From positions 152,766 through 216,765 of the forward strand of contig SCFE01000045.1 in assembly GCA_004352715.1 (NCBI GenBank): a DNA stretch of 64,000 nucleotides. Reading direction: 5' to 3'. Origin of the DNA: Hofstenia miamia (Eukaryota > Xenacoelomorpha > Acoela). Positions 58,490 through 64,000 of the stretch are shown piece by piece. The position numbers and the translations under genes are program-made. The first letter of the stretch is position 1. Each line of letters starts with the position of its first letter. The notes below the pieces were generated by a model. It searched no databases. It was not told the origin of the DNA and saw only the letters and a program-made list of their open reading frames with translations.

Positions 58490-60307
58490 TATATATATAT
58501 TAAAGACTTATCAAAAACCTTTGAATATCGATTATCAGGGATATGATTTGTTAACTACAAAGAATCATTAAATACCATGATATTTATTACTTCTCGCCTT
58601 GAGAAATATAATCTTTTTTGCATGGAATTATTCAACTCAAAACCACGTTAAATAATCCAACATGTACCATCTTTACATAATGCTACAATACGTCAAAACC
58701 CTAAACTTGAGGTTAAAATTTCACAGAATTTTATGAACCGTAAAGGCAAACCCGCGTCCATCAAACACTTCAACCACTCAGGTGCGGGTTTAACCGCAAA
58801 TCATGCAGATCTACACAATCCATGTCGGTCCACCTTTAATTATGTAGTGATAAAAACTATTCGATCTCATCATTCATAACTTTTCCTATCGAAATGCAAA
58901 TTTAATGAGAGTGAATTTGGGTTTGAAAGTTTAGGAACGCTTCCGAAATGCGATTAAATTTTATTTTTATAATATTGCCTAGAGCATGAATAATTGTATA
59001 CAAGGTAAAAATAAATTAAATATTAAATATAATGGTTTCTTTAGAAAGAAAGAAATAGGCATTGTTATTTTCAATTATTTGTATTGCACGCAGTATAAAA
59101 TGGAAAATAATGACTTGACGCAGAAAAGAAATTTAATCGTTTGTTGGAAAATCTATTTAAACGATAATTAAGAACACCCTGAAAATCGTTGTAGAATTCA
59201 TTTGAAATGAAGCCTCACCTGACCGTAGTCACGTAACAGAACAAATTGAACGCGAGCGTCAACTAAACTTTGATAAAAACTTAAGAAAGTGTGGTGAAAT
59301 CAACGAATTTTTCAGAAGTAAAATTCAGTATTCTTAAGCCGCATTCAAAAAGAAATGGCAATGAATCTCGAGAAATGATTTACTTTCTCAAGTAGTAGAC
59401 TTTTCAAAAAGTGTATATGCCAAAATTCCAGGCGCTCTTAGGAAATATCGACTAGCAAATACTTGTATAAATGTCCCTTTTCTTTCGTATCCAAAAATAA
59501 TCTTTCCTCGAATTGTAAATGAGTCGTGCCCTTTCGACCATAAGCCGGGATGAAAGTTGCAAAGCAAGATCATGCTTCTGTGTGACTATCAAGACATGGG
59601 ATTTACTGGAACTCAAAAAAAGTTAGGTGTATAGCAATCAAACACATAGAACCACATAAGTTCTTAGATTACGACCAATTCCAATGGAACTAAGTGGAAC
59701 TGCTACCTAATTTCAGCACTCTGTTATTGTATTAAGCCTATTATATTAAAGAATTCATGCCCTTTACGATTGTGGTCCCTGATTCCCGTGAAAGACACGC
59801 CCATTTACTACTCTGATCTGTCATAGTAGCTTTGTTAAAGCCTTCCACTGAACATCGAAAGACATCTTTTTGATGTTGACTCGAAAGTAACACAAATTAC
59901 AATTATGTAACATTACATTCAATATTTACACAAGTGGTTGAGTACATGCTTTTTAATAGTTTAATTCAGTTAGATATTTAAAACTAAGGTAAATGAAATT
60001 ATAAAAAGCAAACTTTTTCTGATTCCTAACCTTCGTAGTATTCAAATAAAATCGATAACATTTGGTTGTGGATTCAATTAACCACTGAAGTTGCATCTCT
60101 AAATTGTAGAACAAAAAATAATAAATAAAAAATTATTTGAACCCTTATACCCAGAAAATTGTCTAAAGACAACAATGATGAAGAGTGAATGATCGATGTT
60201 TCGGAAGATTGCGCATATAATGATGTTGTTGAATCAGACTCAAAGAGCTCAAAATTGAGCTCTAGTGAAAAAGGGATTGCTTCAGAGGATGATATATGCA
60301 AATGATT
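58490..60307. other. Intron sequence, possible transposon trace at the end
   Basis: No exon identified. At 60190-60304 the plus strand reads an acidic/Ser stretch (EDCAYNDVVESDSKSSKLSS) like the disordered N-terminus of some transposases, but it is too short to classify. Confidence 0.35.
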
Positions 60308-60934
60308 NNNNNNNNNNNNNNNNNNNNNNNNNNNNNNNNNNNNNNNNNNNNNNNNNNNNNNNNNNNNNNNNNNNNNNNNNNNNNNNNNNNNNNNNNNNNN
60401 NNNNNNNNNNNNNNNNNNNNNNNNNNNNNNNNNNNNNNNNNNNNNNNNNNNNNNNNNNNNNNNNNNNNNNNNNNNNNNNNNNNNNNNNNNNNNNNNNNNN
60501 NNNNNNNNNNNNNNNNNNNNNNNNNNNNNNNNNNNNNNNNNNNNNNNNNNNNNNNNNNNNNNNNNNNNNNNNNNNNNNNNNNNNNNNNNNNNNNNNNNNN
60601 NNNNNNNNNNNNNNNNNNNNNNNNNNNNNNNNNNNNNNNNNNNNNNNNNNNNNNNNNNNNNNNNNNNNNNNNNNNNNNNNNNNNNNNNNNNNNNNNNNNN
60701 NNNNNNNNNNNNNNNNNNNNNNNNNNNNNNNNNNNNNNNNNNNNNNNNNNNNNNNNNNNNNNNNNNNNNNNNNNNNNNNNNNNNNNNNNNNNNNNNNNNN
60801 NNNNNNNNNNNNNNNNNNNNNNNNNNNNNNNNNNNNNNNNNNNNNNNNNNNNNNNNNNNNNNNNNNNNNNNNNNNNNNNNNNNNNNNNNNNNNNNNNNNN
60901 NNNNNNNNNNNNNNNNNNNNNNNNNNNNNNNNNN
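60308..60934. other. Assembly gap, 627 N
   Basis: Unsequenced. Confidence 0.95.
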
Positions 60935-61612
60935 AAACTAAAATCTCATTTTTATCTAATTTGATTTATATCAATGACACACTGTACTTTCTAAAATAAT
61001 AATATCATTAAAGGGAATCCCAAATGCTCAGGCTTAATACAGGTTAGAGGACGTCATTAATAAATAAAGGACGTGATTAGCGGGTGAAACACACAAATGA
61101 AAGGAGGCGACTGTGTAATTTATTACACTTCAATAATAAAATAAACAAATGTTAAAAAGAAAACTCTCTTCAGAAGCTCACCCAATACAATTAGTAAACA
61201 ACGCAAATTACGCATTTTTGTAAAAAGTTACTCTTTAAAAAAGCAATAATCCTAGTTGTTGAATAAAATAAAGTTTTTTTCTCGCTGTCCATTAAAAACT
61301 TTAACAATAAGACAAGAATAATACAACAAATGTTGGTATTATTTGACACTGAATCAAACATCACTCTACATTTCACTATGCAGAATTCTTTGTCTACGCA
61401 AAACCATTTTATTAACTAGCATAATTAAATTTTGTGTTTATACATTACTGCTAATCTATTAATTAGTTGAAATGAATTAATTTAGAGTAGAAAATTGAAC
61501 TTTTGCAGAACATGAACATGGTCTTTACGCATACAACTTCGCATAAATGTAACAAAATTGTACTTAGACCAGTTGTACTGCTTATTCTAACTGACTAGAA
61601 ATCATAACCTAC
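60935..61612. other. Intron sequence
   Basis: AT-rich; nothing recognised before the Ig2 donor. Confidence 0.5.
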
Positions 61613-61888
61613 TTTGAATAATCAGCCTTGCAAATGATGTGCTGTTGCCATGTTTATTAGAGGCAGTGCATGAATATTGGCCTTCATCAGCTTCCGATAT
61701 GCGCTCCTTGATATCTTCAATGGCGGGGCCTCGTTCACTTCTTACTAGCGGAATCCGTTGACTTAGTTTACTTAGAATCAACCTCGCCTCTGGATAAGCT
61801 TTTGCTTTGTCTCGACATTTAATAGTACGTCTCTCGCCCAAACGAGCATAAGCATTAGGAATGATCTCCAATATTGCAGATGGGACAG
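61613..61888 (-). CDS. Ig/FN3 gene: Ig2 exon
   Basis: 276 bp; acceptor ATTATAG, donor CAAA/GTAGGT. One Ig domain: ARLGERRTIKCRDKAKAYPE (first Cys at residue 24), ISEADEGQYSCTASNKHGNS (second Cys at residue 73). The usual Trp is replaced by Leu/Ile (ARLILS). It is closest to Ig4 of the same protein. Confidence 0.87.
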
Positions 61889-61972
61889 CTATAATGTTCG
61901 GTGTTATTACGGAAATTGTAAATTGATTCAAAGAGTTAATTAAAAACAGATTACTTTTACACACCACCTGTA

Positions 61973-62972
61973 NNNNNNNNNNNNNNNNNNNNNNNNNNNN
62001 NNNNNNNNNNNNNNNNNNNNNNNNNNNNNNNNNNNNNNNNNNNNNNNNNNNNNNNNNNNNNNNNNNNNNNNNNNNNNNNNNNNNNNNNNNNNNNNNNNNN
62101 NNNNNNNNNNNNNNNNNNNNNNNNNNNNNNNNNNNNNNNNNNNNNNNNNNNNNNNNNNNNNNNNNNNNNNNNNNNNNNNNNNNNNNNNNNNNNNNNNNNN
62201 NNNNNNNNNNNNNNNNNNNNNNNNNNNNNNNNNNNNNNNNNNNNNNNNNNNNNNNNNNNNNNNNNNNNNNNNNNNNNNNNNNNNNNNNNNNNNNNNNNNN
62301 NNNNNNNNNNNNNNNNNNNNNNNNNNNNNNNNNNNNNNNNNNNNNNNNNNNNNNNNNNNNNNNNNNNNNNNNNNNNNNNNNNNNNNNNNNNNNNNNNNNN
62401 NNNNNNNNNNNNNNNNNNNNNNNNNNNNNNNNNNNNNNNNNNNNNNNNNNNNNNNNNNNNNNNNNNNNNNNNNNNNNNNNNNNNNNNNNNNNNNNNNNNN
62501 NNNNNNNNNNNNNNNNNNNNNNNNNNNNNNNNNNNNNNNNNNNNNNNNNNNNNNNNNNNNNNNNNNNNNNNNNNNNNNNNNNNNNNNNNNNNNNNNNNNN
62601 NNNNNNNNNNNNNNNNNNNNNNNNNNNNNNNNNNNNNNNNNNNNNNNNNNNNNNNNNNNNNNNNNNNNNNNNNNNNNNNNNNNNNNNNNNNNNNNNNNNN
62701 NNNNNNNNNNNNNNNNNNNNNNNNNNNNNNNNNNNNNNNNNNNNNNNNNNNNNNNNNNNNNNNNNNNNNNNNNNNNNNNNNNNNNNNNNNNNNNNNNNNN
62801 NNNNNNNNNNNNNNNNNNNNNNNNNNNNNNNNNNNNNNNNNNNNNNNNNNNNNNNNNNNNNNNNNNNNNNNNNNNNNNNNNNNNNNNNNNNNNNNNNNNN
62901 NNNNNNNNNNNNNNNNNNNNNNNNNNNNNNNNNNNNNNNNNNNNNNNNNNNNNNNNNNNNNNNNNNNNNNNN
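61973..62972. other. Assembly gap, exactly 1000 N, between Ig1 and Ig2 exons
   Basis: Unsequenced. Ig1 and Ig2 join in frame without it, though an optional exon could be hidden here. Confidence 0.95.
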
Positions 62973-63031
62973 ATATTCATAAATAAATAAACATATGTAT
63001 ACACAAATATAATAAATTATAAAATCCATAC

Positions 63032-63304
63032 TTTTAACTGTAATTTTTACAGATGTTGAATTTGCAGTCAATTTTCCATCATAAAAATTCATTTTTGCTG
63101 TACATGTGTATAGACCACCATCTGATGTATGCGCACTTCCGATTAGAAGATGAAGTTGATCTGTAGCGGAATCACTGGATACAAGTCTATTATCTGGACC
63201 ATACCATGAGATGTTTGCATTACGATTAGTTGAGCAATATATAGAAACACGATCCCCCTCTGAAACAGAAATCGACGAAATTGTGTTGAGTCTTACTTCC
63301 AATT
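63032..63304 (-). CDS. Ig/FN3 gene: Ig1 exon
   Basis: 273 bp; acceptor CTTTTAG, donor AAAA/GTATGG. LEVRLNTISSISVSEGDRVS, first Cys at residue 23 (SIYC), Trp at 33 (ISWYG), then TSDGGLYTC with the second Cys at 67, ending NSTSVKITVK. The layout resembles the first Ig of NCAM-type proteins and Ig5 of this gene. The acceptor in phase 1 implies an upstream signal-peptide exon, not in the window. Confidence 0.87.
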
Positions 63305-63510
63305 CTAAAAGCCTTACAATATAAATTTGAACTTTTTCAGTCAGAAAATATTGACTTCTATTTGGTGTTGATAATACGAAATATCAATACTACACCGCGA
63401 AACATCGGTGATCATATTTATTAAGCTAATAGGTGATACTATGAAATATCACTCCCTATTTAAGGTAATAAGTAATTTCTCCGACAACTTGATTTTATTT
63501 GTCCATTTGA

Positions 63511-64000
63511 TATGCCAATTATGATTTGTGTATCGGCCAGAACGGCACAATTGCCAACTTTGTTTTTACCGAATGATTCACATAATTCCATAACTAAGCC
63601 GCCCCTAGCTCTACATTGCGAAAAATAAAATCAAAACCCATCACAGAAATAGAAAATCAACAAATAATTAATCGATTTTTTGATAATACATTAAGAAATG
63701 AATTCAGTGATTATGCTATTTTGGCTCATAACCTTGCAAAAATGTCTACTTCAAGAAAATAGGTGGTACTTTGAGAATGTTTATAAGAAATCGAATTGTC
63801 TGCAATATTATACCTTTTTAGGACCAACTCAGATTTGCTGGGCTGCATTTTCTGGATTCTCATATTATTAATTTATTCAAGCGATATTGTGAGATTAGTG
63901 TTGAAATAATAATACCAACTGAAAGTTTGAGATAAAAACCTGTATATATCATAATACAAAAAAATTAAAGCAAATTTATGCCATAAATATAGATACATAT
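63511..64000 (+). repeat. Interspersed direct repeat, copy B, cut by the window edge
   Basis: Second copy of the repeat at 52563, without the 446-bp segment. A short frame MPIMICVSARTAQLPTLFLP is present in both copies but ends after about 38 codons. No family recognised. Confidence 0.85.

Larger units (their letters stand above)
13850..63304 (-). other. Locus: multi-Ig/FN3 transmembrane adhesion-type gene (10 exons found)
   Basis: Minus-strand gene model. Ig1 63032-63304; Ig2 61613-61888; Ig3 44921-45214; Ig4 37004-37267; Ig5 32168-32446; Ig6 29358-29669; Ig7 25199-25360 plus 24138-24275; FN3 15920-16237; transmembrane 13850-14020. Total 2487 bp (829 codons). Every exon starts and ends in phase 1 with AG/GT borders, and each junction codon is sense. 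The signal-peptide exon (beyond 63304) and cytoplasmic tail are missing. Seven Ig plus one FN3 plus one helix recalls nephrin/hibris, sidestep or NCAM/Fas2 relatives; none fits exactly, so no symbol is given. It would act at the cell surface in adhesion or recognition. Introns reach 16 kb and are filled with transposons. Two separate genes cannot be excluded for the far 5' exons. Confidence 0.75.

Noticed and set aside
60265-63004. Long frames over the gaps at 60.3-60.9 and 62.0-63.0 kb
   Set aside because: N-filled; only the Ig exons at their edges are supported.
1-64000. CRISPR arrays, operons, bacterial promoters, tRNA or rRNA genes
   Set aside because: None seen; the window is eukaryotic and the tRNA-like match at 10133 is a retroelement primer site, not a tRNA gene.

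Overview
This is a 64-kb piece of an AT-rich metazoan nuclear genome. It has spliced exons with GT/AG borders, introns of several kb, (TA)n microsatellites and many eukaryotic transposons. Nothing in it is prokaryotic. The animal group cannot be fixed from the sequence; an invertebrate is the best guess. The window is a draft scaffold with seven N-blocks, three of them exactly 1000 bases, and two single-N joins. Several gap flanks are duplicated, so local structure next to gaps should be read with care.

Host genes. At the left edge, two plus-strand exons (1-35 and 820-1015) encode part of an SLC23-type nucleobase/ascorbate transporter. The rest of the window is dominated by one minus-strand gene, about 63.3 kb down to 13.85 kb, for a single-pass cell-surface protein. 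Its order is seven immunoglobulin (Ig) domains (the seventh split over two exons), one fibronectin III (FN3) domain and a transmembrane segment. The ten exons I could define total 2487 bp (829 codons), every border is phase 1, and all nine junctions join in frame. The signal-peptide exon (upstream) and the cytoplasmic-tail exons (downstream) were not found. The architecture resembles nephrin-, sidestep- or NCAM/Fas2-type adhesion proteins.

Mobile DNA. The rest is mostly transposons. 2.8-10.6 kb holds two oppositely oriented copies of one Ty3/Gypsy element around a gap; the minus copy keeps gag, pol, a tRNA-Arg-type primer site and its 5' LTR. 10.6-12.6 kb holds a composite repeat with hAT-like and LINE-like pieces. 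14.4-15.1 kb holds a LINE 3' fragment. 38.9-43.9 kb holds a ~5-kb DNA transposon with ~300-bp inverted termini and the broken gene of a mobile protein family I know only as uncharacterised; a 963-bp palindromic element is nested in that gene. 46.9-53.1 kb holds a decayed plus-strand LINE split by an apparently intact minus-strand LINE (ORFs 47.8-51.7 kb). 55.7-56.9 kb holds a MITE split by a hAT-like element with an 8-bp target duplication. Smaller MITEs lie at 15.3, 20.1, 22.3 and 37.7 kb.

Best leads. (1) The young LINE has ORF1 and ORF2 in one frame separated by a single UGA followed by CUA, a known leaky-stop context, and ORF2 has no AUG ahead of its endonuclease start. (2) The long-TIR transposon and its uncharacterised protein. 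(3) The all-phase-1 multi-Ig/FN3 gene with apparent internal domain duplication.
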